The position numbers and the translations under genes were made by a program. 64,000 nt of DNA from Miscanthus floridulus (taxonomy: Eukaryota > Streptophyta > Magnoliopsida > Poales > Poaceae), in contig NC_089593.1 of assembly GCF_019320115.1 (NCBI RefSeq), positions 13,792,789-13,856,788 on the forward strand, read 5' to 3'. Shown here piece after piece: positions 37,701 through 48,518 of the stretch. The notes under the pieces are model-generated. The model saw nothing but the letters and a program-made list of their open reading frames with translations, searched no databases and was not told the origin of the DNA. Positions within the stretch are counted from its first letter, which is position 1. Each line of letters begins with the position of its first letter.

Positions 37701-38814
37701 AAATGGTGAAAGGAAAAATGGAGACCGAGCAGGGATATGGTTTGGGTATTGGTGGGTGTAAGAGGTTGTATCTTGCGGCCAACGGGGCATAGCCTGGTTA
37801 CACTATTTCCTTGTTTGTGTCGGTTAAGGACCGGCCATTGCAATGGACTCTAGGCAAGTCACAGACTTATTATCCTAAGCACATACTTGTGTATGGGCAT
37901 AGAGAAGGCTTGTTGCTCTCTTGTTATGGGTTCTGGCTCTTTTCAGACCAACTGATTGGAGGCGGGGATGGTGGAGGTCTAAGCACTGAACTGAGTCCAG
38001 GACTCAGGAGCGGGGGCTTGGAGTCCAAGTTTTGACGGGGACCTAGACCCCATGACAGGAGAGTGGCGGGTTGGTCTTGCTTATGCCTGGGGTACAAGCA
38101 GGGCATGTGTTTTGGGGTACCCAGCTGGGCACATTGATTCGCGAATCACCGGTGATCCGGTACAGCTTGTCTACACTCTAGCATCGTAGTAAGAACTGAA
38201 AGATGAAATGTGGTGAAATGGAACTGTTTGCTCAACTCTTGCTTGAAAGTAGAACAGGTGCTTACATAGAATGGCTAGATAAAGTAATAATCATGATTGC
38301 TAAAAATAAACATACATAAGGATGCACTATTAGTATTGCTTTCTGCAAAAAGGAAACCCAGCAAACCATAAAGCTTATCATATTCCTTGGAGTTGGGAAA
38401 TTATTCCCATTAGTCGGATAATTCTTGCAAGTACATTGTGTACTCAGGGTTTATTTACCCCTGTTGTAGGTACTGCTTGAGGAGTAGCCGTTGTGTGAGG
38501 GATTCTTCTAGTGGGCATAGGCGGATCCTTGTAAATTATCGATAGATGTTTCTTTTCATTCCGCTGTTAAATTTCCACACTCTGAATTTGGTCCTGTAAT
38601 AATGTATTTCTAAGACCTCTAGATGTATGAAATGGACTAAGTAATGTAACTCGTTCTCATTATTGGATCCTGGGGGAAAATGTGGGTTATTTCGGGCTCT
38701 CTCTTGGGGTGTGCTCGATGGAATCCGCCCGATATAGCTCGCTCTTGGGGTGCTTAGTGTCTAGTGGAAGACAAGCACCTCCATAAGTGCATTATTTTGG
38801 GTGGTTCTGCCACA
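34793..38814 (+). mobile_element. solo LTR (4022 bp) related to the LARD LTR family
   Basis: It starts TGGGTAACACCCTCGGTGTT and ends GGGTGGTTCTGCCACA. The LARD LTR read in its own direction has similar ends (TGTAACACC..., GGCGGTTCTGTCACA). It shares further landmarks with the LARD LTR: GTGTACTCAGGGTTTAT near 38440, TGCTCAAACATGTCATGA near the start, and a GC-rich centre. The flanks ATATC (34788-34792) and ATATA (38815-38819) form a 5-bp duplication with one mismatch. No second LTR or internal region follows, so it is best read as a solo LTR left by LTR-LTR recombination. It is about 1 kb shorter than the LARD LTRs and diverged, so it belongs to a related, not the same, family. Confidence 0.75.
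35330..36600. other. GC-rich central segment of the solo LTR
   Basis: It is open in several frames on both strands and rich in CATCGC/GCGATG-like trinucleotides. I recognise no protein. It corresponds in position to the GC-rich segments of the LARD LTRs but does not resemble either. Confidence 0.5.
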
Positions 38815-39614
38815 ATATACGAGCCTACACCCCCCCCTTAGGGCATGCCTCATTTGATCCTAAGAGCTGAGAAGTTAGAAACCCTAATTCATAAATCCAC
38901 CAGGATCAAAGCTAGCAATCAAGAGAAGATTAGTCCTTAATAGGATCTAGTTTGAATTAGAGATAGTGAGATAGAGTGAGAGAGAAGAGCTAGGAGGAGT
39001 CCTGGCCTATCGGTGCTCTCTCTATGGTTTGTACCCTAGTGGAATCAAGTTCTTCTTGAGCTTGCTTATGAGATTTCTCTAGTAATCGACTTCTAATTCA
39101 AGTAAGTATCTTGTTCATATTGTTCTTCAGGTTTGCAACTCTCTTTTGAGTACTTTAATCCTTGTAGATCCTAGGTTAAAGTAGTATTCGTAGTGTAAGC
39201 GTGGTGCTTAGACTCGGTTTCTCGTTGATGTACCCTATTTTTGGATCGGTGGTAGCTCACGAGGGTGACTTTATAGCCTCATTGAATCCTTTGTAGTCCA
39301 CCTCCCATTAGTAGGCCAAGCAGGATATTGTTGCTATAGGAAACATACTTTGCCTGTGTTTTCTCTAGTAATATCCCCAGAATTGAATAATAGAAGACAA
39401 AGCTTATCGAAGTTAGAACTAGAAGACCTTAGCAGTCTCCTCTACGTTGCTATTATCTAACCTTGATTGTGAAGTTGGGATAAGTTAGATTTGGTTATTC
39501 TCACACATGTTTCCTTGAGTTCAATGTAAAACTGGGTACTCCCGATGAAGTGCTACATCAATATAATATCCATGCGCATGCGGATTATTCTGTGTGCATT
39601 AATTTATACCAACA

Positions 39615-40560
39615 GCTTTGATGCTGTGGTGACTAACGATGTTGCCTAGCAAGATACCAGATGGAACACCAAAAATGCACTTAGTGGGATTCAGCTTCCA
39701 TCAGTATACTTTTAGGGCTTTGAAAACTTCGGTGAGGTCGGCGATGAGGGTGTCAGCAGTCCTAGACTTGACCACCACATCATCGACATAAGCCTCGACA
39801 TTCTTCCCGATCTGGTCCTTGAGGCAGCGCTGGATGGCTCTTTGATAGGTCACACCCATGTTCTTGAGCCCGAAGGACATCATCGTGTAGCAGTAGGCAC
39901 TGAAGGGCATGATGAATGACGTCTTGATCTGGTCTTCTTCCTTTAACGCGATATGGTGATAACCAGAGTAGCAATCTAAAAATCACAGGAGCTCATAGCT
40001 GGCTATGAAGTCCATGACCTCGTCAATGTGAGGTAGGCCAAAGGGGTCTTTAGGGCAGTGTTTGTTGAGATCGGTGTAATCAACGCACATTCTCCATTCT
40101 TTTTTCTTATAAGAACTAGGTTGGCTAACCACTCCGGATGATACACCTCTTTAATAAAACCGGCAGCTAAGAGTCAGGTTATCTCTACCCTAATAGCCTC
40201 CTTTTTGTCCTACGTGAATCATCGAAGCTTTTGCTTGATCATCTTGGCGGTCACCGAGATGTTTAAGGAGTGCTCGATCAGCTCCTAAGGCATGCTAGTC
40301 ATGTCCATAGGTTTCCACATGAACACGTCGACATGCTCCCTTAGGAAGCTGACGAGCGTGTCTTCCTATTTAGGTTTGAGCTTGGCCCCGATCCGAACAG
40401 TCTTAGACTAGTCACCAGGGACGAGGGCCACTTCCTTCACCTCCTTGAACTCGGTTGATGCTTGGGCGGTCTCCATGGTTGGGATCTCTAGGTCCTCTAG
40501 AGGGATCAGCTATGAAGTTGCGATGCAGTCCTGCATGCGAATGGAGATGTCAGTTGCCTC
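39615..40560 (-). pseudogene. Tat pol: reverse transcriptase, first part
   Basis: On the minus strand I read FLREHVDVFMWKPMDM (about 40340), LLAAGFIKEVYHPEWLANLV (40165), WRMCVDYTDLNKHCPKDPF (about 40090) and the palm with YSGYHHIALKEEDQIKTSF. Then come MMSFGLKNMGVTYQRAIQ and the catalytic box AYVDDVVVKS (39795). Both catalytic Asp of the VDD box are kept. Stops occur near 40410, 40280 and 39985, and a stop-like break follows KALKVY at 39700. The gene is cut by the Athila-like element after SIKA at 39615 and resumes at 25788. Confidence 0.85.
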
Positions 40561-41290
40561 GGTGAGCGTGAAGCTTTCCTTCTCATAGTTGTAGGCGACA
40601 TCGAGGTTGGCGTGCATAGAGAGGACCCCTACTTTGTTGGCATCTTCAGCACAAGGTACATATAGTGTGGCATGGCCATGAACATGGCAAGAGTTGGTCG
40701 GTCGAGGATGGCATGGTAAGTTGTGTTGAAATTAGCGACGAGGAAGTTGACATAATTGACGCGAAAATGCTTGTAGATGCTGAACTAAACCGGTAGTGTA
40801 ATCTGTCCCAAGGGTAGGGACGCCTTCCTAGGAACGATTCCCAGAATGGAGAGTCCATGGGGGTGAGGTCTTCCTTCTTGAGCCCTAGCTCCTCCAGAGA
40901 TCCGATGAAGAGGATGTTGAGGACGCTCCCTCCGTCGATGAGGAACTTCTGGAAGCGCACGTCCTTATTTATGGGATCTAGGATGAGTGGGAAACGCCTA
41001 GGGTATGGGATGTTCGACCACTGATCGGCCCTAGAGAATGTGATCGGGTGCTCCGACTAGTCGAGGTACTTGGGATCAGCGACGGAGTCGTCATATGTAG
41101 CGACCGATATGACACGTTGGGCTACAAGCTTCTGCTCCTGCTTGTCTTCGGAGACAGCTCTCCCACCAAAGATGGTGGCGATGGTATTGGTGGGGTCCTA
41201 ATAGGGGGGCCTTGTTCTTGCCTCGTTCTCCGCCCTAACCATCTTTGGTCTCATCGTCATCACGTTGTGGCTTCTTTGATGATTCGCCAC
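40560..41290 (-). pseudogene. Tat pol: aspartic protease region
   Basis: The protease would cut the gag-pol polyprotein. The minus strand gives RFQKFLIDGGSVLNILF (from 40958). The catalytic motif is the D-G-G form typical of plant Tat proteases, followed by SLEELGLKKEDLTPMDSPFW. After a frame change, VNYVNFLVANFNTTYHAILD and RPTLAMFMAMPHY (40745-40680) show the conserved second half. Frameshifts break the reading on both sides. Confidence 0.75.
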
Positions 41291-42791
41291 TGAGCGTTGT
41301 CTTTAGGCCTCTGCACTCTCGCATGGTGTGCATGGTATCCTTGTGGATAGGGCATGGGTCATCTAGCAGCTTGCCAAAGTCAATGTCATAGGTGCGCTTG
41401 GCACAGGGGTTGATGGTGTTGATCGAGTTATCAGGCCAGCGACAGTGGAATAATCTGCCTCTCGAGCTCTCTAGGTTGTCGCCATGCTAGGGCTCATGGT
41501 CATCATGGCGGTGGTCGCGGTATTCGCAATGGTCTTGATTGTCATGGTGGCAGTCATGGTCGTCGTAGCACCTGTCTTCACGACAGTCATCGTCGCGGCG
41601 CTAGCGGTGAGCGGAGCGGGTAGCCCGTTTGGCTTCTTTGGTGTCGGTGTATCCGTTTTCTATTTGTATTAGTTCACCGATGGTTGTGGGCCTCTTGCGG
41701 TACAACTTTCCATGGAGCTGCTTGTGTTGAAACCCTTTGGTGAAAGTGGCGATGGCCTCGGTGTTAGTGATGTTGGGAACAAAATTTCTTATCTCTGAGA
41801 AGCGCCTAATGAAATCACGTAGGGACTCCCCGGTGGACTGATGAAGCTTCTCTAGGTCATACTTGGTGTCAGGCTACTCGCATGTAGCCATGTAATTGTT
41901 GGTGAAGACTTTCTTGAGGTCGTCCCAAGATCGGTTGGAGTTCTCCTACAGGCTGAGGAGACAGTTATTTGCAGACTGGTTAAGCATGACGGGAAGATAG
42001 TTCACCATAACATCTTTGTCTCCACCCGTGACTTTCATGGCGATCTCGTATAGAGTTAGCCACTGAGCAGGGTTGGACTTTTTGTCATAGGTGTTAACAC
42101 CAATGACCTTGAAACCCATAGGCCATTGGATGGCTCAGAGCCTTTCCATGAAGGGGCTTAGTCCTGATGCGCTGGCAAGGAGTGGTCCTTGACGGGTAGC
42201 AAATCTCTCATGTTCGGCATCAAATTGCCAGTGATGTTCCATATCTGCTTCATAACATGCGGACCTGCTATTTTTATGTGGTCATGGACATCTGCGCTAG
42301 CGTTGATGTGGTCATGAAGGTCATGAGGGAGGGGTTGATTGACCTCCTTGTTGCGGTTGCCGCACTGACCTCCCTAGGGGCGTGGAGGGCAGACATCATG
42401 GCGTGAATGAGCTTCATAGTTGCCTCTACATCCTCTATAGAGGTAGGGACCTCCAACCCGAAGTTGGGGGCCCTCAACACCGTGATGCTAGCCTCCTCCA
42501 TCACAGCGAGAGCGGCAGCTATGAGCTGATGTGGTGGAATAAGATGGGGCATCATTTTGGAAGTTGTTGACTTGCACTTGTGTGACTATGATATGTGCTC
42601 GGACCTTCTCGACCTCTGGAGTGTGAGGAAGTTTGTCGAGTTGGTTGAAAGTGATGGCTAGATTGGTGCTTGGAGTCTGGTAGACTGGCTAGTCACCCAC
42701 CATGTCAAATACCTCTTCTAGATTATGTTGATGGCGTGGCAGGCCATGACCATCCTCGTCAGCCCCTTGGGCTACTTCTGCATCTCGGCGA
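41290..42791 (-). pseudogene. Tat gag, C-terminal part
   Basis: The minus strand encodes the Retrotrans_gag core: ENSNRSWDDLKKVFTNNYMA (about 41950), YDLEKLHQSTGESLRDFIRR (41860), FSEIRNFVPNITNTEAIATF (41810) and KQLHGKLYRKRPTTIGELIQ (41725). A His/Asp/Arg-rich stretch encoded near 41500-41620 follows, then CPIHKDTMHTMRECRGLK (about 41360-41300), which resembles a variant zinc knuckle. There are a few stops, for instance before PDTKYD. The 5' part lies beyond the insertion at 42797-44732. Confidence 0.75.
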
Positions 42792-42796
42792 CGCTG

Positions 42797-44732
42797 TAAA
42801 AGGTCCTAATGGCTAGAGGGGGGGTGAATAGCCTAATAAAAATTTCTACAACAATACTTAGCAAACCGGTTAGACAATTATGAGGCGAAGCAAGTGTTGT
42901 GCTAGCCTACTACAATTGCAAGCCACCTACCATAATTCTAGTTGATATAGTTTATATCCACACAATAGCTATGTCACTACACTAAGTTAGTGTGCTCTCA
43001 AAGGCTAACTAAAGAGCCACACTAACCAAACTAACAAGCTCTCATAACTAGCTACACTAAAGAGCTTGACAACTAGTTTGCGGTAATGTAAAGCGAGTGA
43101 GCAAGATAGTTATACCACCGTGTCAAGGAGTGAACCAATCAATCACAAGAATCAATAGCAATGAAGACCAATCACCTCAGAATCAAATGATGAACACAAT
43201 GATTTTTTACCGAGGTTCACTTGCTTGCTGGCAAGCTACTCCTCGTTGTGGCGATTCACTCACTTGGAGGTTCACGCACTAATTGGCATCACACACCAAA
43301 CCCACAATAGGGTGCCGCACAACGAACACAAGATGAGGATCACATAAGCCACGAGCAATCCACTAGAGTACCTTTTGGCTCTCTGCTGGAGAAAGGTCAA
43401 CAACCCCTCATAATCACCACGATCGGAGTCGGAGACCATCACCACCCTCCGCTCAACGATCTTCACTGCTCCAAGCTATCTAGGTGGCGGCAACCACCAA
43501 GAGTAACAAGCGAATCCTACAATGAAACACGAACACCAAGTGCCTCTAGATGCAAACACTCAAGCAATGCACTTGGATTCTCTCCCAATCACACAAAGAT
43601 GATGAATCAATGATGTAGATGAGTGGGAGGGCTTTGGCTAAGCTCACAAGGTTCCTATGTCAATGCAAATGGCCAAGAGAGTGAGCTTGAGCCAACCATG
43701 GGGCTTAAATAGAAGCCCCCACGAAATAGAGCCGTTGTACCCCTTCACTGGGCACAACACGGGGTGATCGGACGCTCCGGTCATATTGACCGGACGCTGG
43801 ACCTTAGTGTCTGGTCATGCAATGCATGCCATGTGTTCCCTCTCTTCAAATGTTGATCGCCTGATCCCAACGGTTAAGTGAAGACCAGACGCGCTGCTGC
43901 GAAGTGATCGGACGCTGGACCTCAGCGTCCGGTCGTTTCCAGTAAGCATCCAAAAATGATTTTTCACGACCGGACACGTCCGGTCATGCTCGACCGGACA
44001 CACCCAGCGTCTAGTCACACGGCGACTCCCCTATGCGCTGCCACATCAGCATGACTAGACGCAACCTTCTAGCATCCGGTCACTAAGTGACCTAGCGTCC
44101 GGTCAGAGACCGACGCTAGCGTCTTCATGCTTCACCTGACTGGACGCACTAGTCCTACTGAGACCAGTTTTTGGTCACTTACAGTGACCTTCGTCTTTTC
44201 TATCTAGGGCACCGGTGGCACCATCAGACTGTCTGCACTCTATGGGCGGACACTCCACCGGTGAAGTTCCTAACCCTTGCCCAAATGTGCTAACCACCAA
44301 GTGTATCACCTTGTGCACATGTGTTAGCATATTTTCACAAACATTTTCAAGGGTGTTAGCACTCCACTAGATCCTAAATGCATATGCAATGAGTTAGAGC
44401 ATCTAGTGGCACTTTGATAACTGCATTTCAATGCGAGTTTCACCCCTCTTAATAGTATGGCTATCGATCCTAAATGTGATCACACTCACTAAGTGTCTCG
44501 ATCACCAAAATAAAATTGCTCCTATCATTTATACCTTTGCCTTGAGCCTTTTGTTTTTCTCTTTCTTCTTTTCAAGTCCAAGCACTTGATCATCACCATG
44601 GAATCACCATCATCATGATCTTCACAATTTCTTCATCACTTGGAGTAGTGCCACCTATCTCATAATCGCTTTGATAAACTAGGTTAGCACTTAGGGTTTC
44701 TTCAATTTACCAAAACCAAACTAGAGCTTTCA
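42797..44732. mobile_element. unclassified 1.9-kb non-coding element with CGCTG target duplication
   Basis: It interrupts the Tat gag gene and is flanked by CGCTG at 42792-42796 and 44733-44737. It starts TAAAAGGTCCTAATGGCTAG and ends CAAACTAGAGCTTTCA. The ends are weak inverted repeats (TAAAAGGTC versus TGAAAGCTC). It can also be read as TG...CA with a 3-bp CGC duplication. No ORF of note. Between 43760 and 44180 it is packed with ACCGGACGC and GCGTCCGGT in both orientations. A second, 5'-shorter copy lies at 59451-60509. A 5-bp duplication fits an LTR-type insertion better than standard plant DNA transposons, but I cannot classify it. Confidence 0.75.
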
Positions 44733-44737
44733 CGCTG

Positions 44738-45640
44738 GAGATCGGTGTTCTTCGCTAGACGAGCTTCGCACTCTTCAGCGGCTTTGCTGTCCTTGGTGAC
44801 ACTGTCATGGCTGACGTGGAAAATTATACCCTCGAACCCTGGAGGGAAAGTAGGGCAGCTTAATACGGTCCTAGTTGAGCCCTCGGAATAATCATTGGGG
44901 CTTTTGTTTAGAATGTTATGGAGAGATTCGGCTAGAAGAGGGGAATCATCCAAGAGCAGGCGAATAGCCACCATGTTGACCATAGGCGCAGGCTGACCGG
45001 AGTCAGTCAGGTCAATCATGTAGAGGTTGGTGACGTGGTCACGCTCGACATGGTCGACAAAGAGGTGGTGGATGGCGTTCTGGTACGTAGATCCTGCACC
45101 CTCTAGCCCAAAGGGATAGAACCTCAGCGGGTTCTCCATCGGGGCCTCGTAGTCAGCCAAGCGTAGGCCGGTAGCAAGAAGTGGTTGGTGCTATGTCGTG
45201 CGCCCCTCTAGAGCAGCAGTGATCACCAGATCAGAATCTGGTCGCCTCGAACTATGTGGCCAAGCAGGTCGCTCGGTCATAGCGGCTTGGTGATCTTGGA
45301 GTGTAGGAAAATCATCACTCTCTCTAGATTGGTCTAAGATCAAATCTATGAGGAACTAACATTTTGTTAAGCGGTCTATGACCCAATCGATGGATGCGAT
45401 CAGATCATCATTGCTGATAGATCTCCTAACCCAGCGGCGAGTGCTAGAATCAAAGATGTCATTGCAGGTGTTGACACGATCGGTGTAGGGTGATCTTGCA
45501 CCACCTCCATGATCTCCCCGTTGTCATTGGGGTCGACGATCCAGGTCATGGATCCGACCGTGAAGATCTGGCCTGGCTCAAGAAGGGCCATGGTGCTCGA
45601 AAAGGTGACCATCTGGTTTGCCATGAATTCAGCACGCACA
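44738..45640 (-). pseudogene. Tat gag, N-terminal part
   Basis: Reading starts near 45639 (MRAEFMANQMVTFSSTMALL) shortly after the primer-binding region, and runs through IFTVGSMTWIVDPNDNGEI. After frame changes it continues to 45160-44702 (ADYEAPMENPLRFYPFG…LLLDDSPLLAESLHNIL…GFEGIIFHVSHDS). These segments match the poorly conserved N-terminal extension of Tat gag by position only. It ends at the CGCTG insertion site. Confidence 0.55.
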
Positions 45641-45660
45641 CCCCCTCCCTAGCGTGCCAT
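45641..45660 (-). other. primer-binding region of the Tat element
   Basis: The minus strand reads ATGGCACGCTAGGGAGGGGG immediately after the 5' LTR. It resembles the TTGGCGCGCCAGGTAGGGGG seen at this place in grass Tat elements, with several substitutions. Confidence 0.6.
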
Positions 45661-46176
45661 TGTTGATGAAATCTAGCTGGCAATCTACCGAGCGGTATGC
45701 CTATGGTAGTAGATGTATTGGTGGAGGTGTGCGTGAGGGAACCGGATGGTGACACAGAACACAAGAGACAATGATTAGGTAGGTTTAGGTCGACGGCATG
45801 GTGTAATACCCTATGTCTTGTGCCTTTCGATGGGTTGTATTACATATGATCAGATGAAAAATGAGGGGGTCCCTACCCGCCTTATATAGACCGAGGGGTA
45901 GGGTTATAGATTGGTTGTTTCTATCCTGATCGATTTACAAGATAGGAAGTTACCGATATTATGGGATCTAGCATATCTGAGTGGGTTTCCTAGATCACCT
46001 AGGATCTTCACACAGTCTTGCGAGGCATGACGACCTATGTCATGCTTCGCGCAACGTCGTCGTGTACGCTGGGCCTCCACTAGTAGCACGACCCATGCGC
46101 AGTCTTGTGGGCTAGGCCTCCCCTGGTGGCTCAACCCATTTATAGCCCTATCGGTATCGGGGGTCATACCCCCACA
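45661..46176 (-). mobile_element. 5' LTR of the Tat-lineage element
   Basis: 516 bp; the minus strand starts TGTGGGGGTATGACCCCCGA and ends ATTTCATCAACA, with intact TG...CA. It is collinear with 3874-4388. The motif CTATATAAGGCGGG on the minus strand (about 45880-45893) is a likely retrotransposon TATA box. Confidence 0.85.
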
Positions 46177-46375
46177 AGCAGGATGGGCATTACATGTATA
46201 ACATGGTGAAGAACATCAAAGTCGCCTATGGTAAAAAGAAAAAGGATAGAAAGATCAATAAAAGAGATATGTCATTCAAGAAGATGTCAATCTTCTTCAA
46301 GTACCTGCCTTACTGGTCGGACTTGGCCGTGTGCCATTCCATCGATGGCATGCACATCAAAAAGAATGTCAATCA
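46177..46375 (+). pseudogene. CACTA-1 TNP2 transposase, continuation after the Tat insertion
   Basis: This continues the gene broken at 3873. The frame reads MYNMVKNIKVAYGKKKKDRK, then MSFKKMSIFFKYLPYWSDLA and CHSIDGMHIKKNVNQF. These match the TNP2 stretch that holds the conserved LPYW and HxxDxMHIxKNV motifs. After about 46375 the similarity stops abruptly and another gene begins, so the remaining transposase C-terminus has been deleted. Confidence 0.85.
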
Positions 46376-47757
46376 GTTTTACAGTGCCATAGGAATTGCA
46401 CCCCCCCTAATTTTAAAGTCCTTGCCCCACCTCAGGGTCAATCTCAGGCTATGTTGCTAGCTAGCCAGGGGATCGGTAGTTTCCTACCTGTACCATTCCA
46501 GACGTTCCCATCTAGTACTCACATTCAAACAGGTCTACTAGCACGGCCAATTGCTCTAGCTCCTAGTCTAGCTGCCCCTGTATACACCGAGTCATCACCT
46601 AGGATGGTGCATGAGCAGAGTACAGTGAGGACAACCATGGAGTTAGGTATAGATACTCTCGAAGCTCCTGAGGCTCTAGCGGTGACTTCCACTACCACAA
46701 CAGAGACTAATGTTCCTCCTACAGGTGAGACCAAATTTATAGTTCATAGTGTTACCATTTATGTTTTCAAATATATATATTATGAAAATATATTATCTGA
46801 TAAATTTAATGGCAAATATTTTGTATCATAAATGTTAAACTATTGTTGCCCCTATAGGTCAGATGACCGAAAAGGAACATGATGACGTCGACGCCAATCT
46901 TGGAGAGAACATCATCATCCCTCCTATGCCTTCTTCGACGTCATCTCCTCCTTCAAGTGAGACTATTATGTTTCCAAATGAATTTATTATCAAGATATAT
47001 TATCTAATTAATTTAATGGCAAATATTTTGTATCATAAATGTTAAACTATTGTTGCTCCTTCAGATGAGATGAGTGACAAGGTTCATGATGCCAGCGACG
47101 CCAGTCACATAGAGAACATCACCGACACTCCAAGGCCTTGTTCGGCGGCAGGTGCTACAGGTGAGACTATTTCGTATCAAATGTGCAATTATGGGATTCG
47201 TGTCAGTCAAAATTGTTCAAGATTGACCAAATTTATAGTTTGTTACTATTTATGTTTGCAAATGAATTTATTATCAAAATATATTATCTGATTATTTTAA
47301 TGGCAAATATTTGGTATCATAAATGTTAATCTATTGTTGCTCCTTCAGATGAGACGACTGACAAGGTTCATGATGCCGGCGACGCCAGTCACATAGAAAA
47401 CATCACCGACGCTCCTAGGCCTTCTTCGGCAGCAGGTGCTACAGGTGAGACTATTTCGTATCAAATGTGCAATTATGGGATTTGTGTTAGTCAAAATTGC
47501 TCAAGATTGACCAATTTTATAGTTTGTTACTATTTATGTTTGCAAATGAATTTATTATCAAGATTTATTATCTGATTAATTTAATGACAAATATTCTGTA
47601 TCATAAATGTTAAACTATTGTTGCTCCTTCAGATGAGACTACCCACGAGGTTCACGATCCCGTCGATGCCAATGTAAAAGAGAACATCACCGACCCACCT
47701 ATTCCTTCATCGGCAGCAGGTGCTTTGGATGGTCCCTCGGATGTGCAGTCACCATAG
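46331..47757 (+). CDS. CACTA-1 accessory gene with tandemly duplicated exons (3' part)
   Basis: I propose a five-exon 3' end. E1 (to 46724) encodes a Ser/Thr/Pro-rich segment (FPSSTHIQTGLLARPIALAP…EAPEALAVTSTTTTETNVPP). E2 is 46858-46956, E3 47065-47160, E4 47349-47444 and E5 47633-47757, ending at TAG 47755. All junctions have GT...AG borders in phase 1, so the frame stays open through the join. E2-E5 are repeats of one 32-33 residue unit of the form D-E-x-x-D-K-V-H-D-A-x-D-A-x-x-x-E-N-I-T-D-x-P-x-P-x-S; introns E2/E3, E3/E4 and E4/E5 are also copies of each other. The start is unclear because E1 is fused to the TNP2 remnant. The composition suggests a disordered C-terminal tail of a TNPA- or Transposase_24-like protein. 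Function unknown. Confidence 0.6.
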
Positions 47758-48120
47758 ATAGATAGGAGATGACGCGAGAGTTAGGGGGTGAGATGGAAGT
47801 ACGAATGTAAAGATAACTTTTGATGAGGAAGACTTGTTATATCGCTTTTGCCTATGAGACTTGATATTTGGCTTCTACTTATGAGAACCATTATGTATGA
47901 CTATTTATGGATCGACTATCACCTTTTCGTTCTTGCTAGATGTGTTTGTTGCAAGTAACATATGATCACATTTGAGTTTTTCACCATTGTTTTGGTAACA
48001 ATCTGTATTTTCAATTCACACTTCATGACCAAACATGTTATGTGCCAAACAATCTTTTCTGCCATAATAGGATAGTTCGGCCATCAAAAATTTGAGACGG
48101 CCAGACCATGCCTTAGCAGT
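47758..48120 (+). other. 3' region of CACTA-1 accessory gene and subterminal repeats
   Basis: It is non-coding. The copies of GGATAGTTCGGCCATC and GAGACGGCCAGACCATG near 48070-48110 resemble the GGACAGTCC/CCGGCC motifs on the other side of CACTA-2 (56930, 57823, 59400). This supports CACTA-1 continuing across CACTA-2. It ends at the target duplication ACT (48121-48123). Confidence 0.5.
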
Positions 48121-48123
48121 ACT

Positions 48124-48360
48124 CACTGGTAGAGAACCGAGCTTTACTCCCGGTGGGGAACCCCCTCTAGTCCCGGTTCCCCACCCGGGAGCAAGCATCC
48201 AGGACTAAAGGGGGGTCCTTTAGTCCCGGGTCAGGAACCGGGACTAAAGGAGGACCTTTAGTCCCGGTGGGTAACACCAACCGGGACTAAAGGTGCCTCC
48301 TGACATGCCACGATGGCCGGCACCTTTAGTCCCGGTTGGTAATACGAACCGGGACTAAAG
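48124..48360. repeat. left TIR and subterminal palindrome array of CACTA-2
   Basis: After the CACTGGTAGAGAAC terminus come at least three inverted pairs of CCTTTAGTCCCGG / CCGGGACTAAAGG separated by 6-12 bases (48207-48360). The unit resembles the right-end array and the array at 63813. Confidence 0.85.
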
Positions 48361-48518
48361 GTTTTTTTCTTTTTTCTTTTCTTTTCATTTTTTTGTTTTC
48401 TTTTCAAAATAGGTTTTCGAAGTCGTATTGTACGCTGCTAATTATACATTTATGCGCGCATATAGTATGTTTCGGTTCAAGCACAATGAACGTATTAAAT
48501 CACACAATTCAAGCATAG

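Larger units (their letters stand above)
25794..39614 (+). mobile_element. Athila-like Ty3/gypsy retrotransposon, defective
   Basis: LTRs start TGTTGACG and end ACCAACA (25794-27001; 34389-39614, the latter split by a solo LTR). The order is LTR, primer-binding region resembling an Athila-type tRNA-Asp site, gag, truncated RT, RNase H, integrase, a third ORF, a triplicated MITE-like repeat, polypurine tract, LTR. The exact GCTTT duplication shows it inserted into the Tat RT gene. LTRs are about 90% identical by eye over the first 350 bases. Lineage assignment rests on the primer site, the Retrotrans_gag type and an extra ORF between integrase and the 3' LTR. Confidence 0.85.
34389..39614 (+). 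mobile_element. 3' LTR of the Athila-like element, split by a solo LTR
   Basis: Left part 34389-34792, right part 38815-39614; together about 1.2 kb, collinear with 25794-27001. It ends TTATACCAACA, then GCTTT, the target duplication. Confidence 0.85.
3874..46176 (-). mobile_element. Tat-lineage Ty3/gypsy retrotransposon, about 11.8 kb net, with three nested insertions
   Basis: The minus-strand order is 5' LTR (46176-45661), primer-binding region, gag, protease, RT, gypsy RNase H, a second RNase H, integrase, an antisense ORF on the plus strand, polypurine tract, 3' LTR (4388-3874). Dual RNase H and an antisense ORF between pol and the 3' LTR are known marks of the Tat lineage. Insertions at 8518-23262, 25794-39614 and 42797-44732 split it. 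It sits inside the TNP2 pseudogene of CACTA-1, with TNP2 sequence on both flanks. The outer 5-mers (GGAAG and AGCAG) are not identical, so the target duplication is decayed or my boundary is off by a base or two. LTR divergence (about 80-85% identity by eye) and many stops indicate an old copy. Confidence 0.85.
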
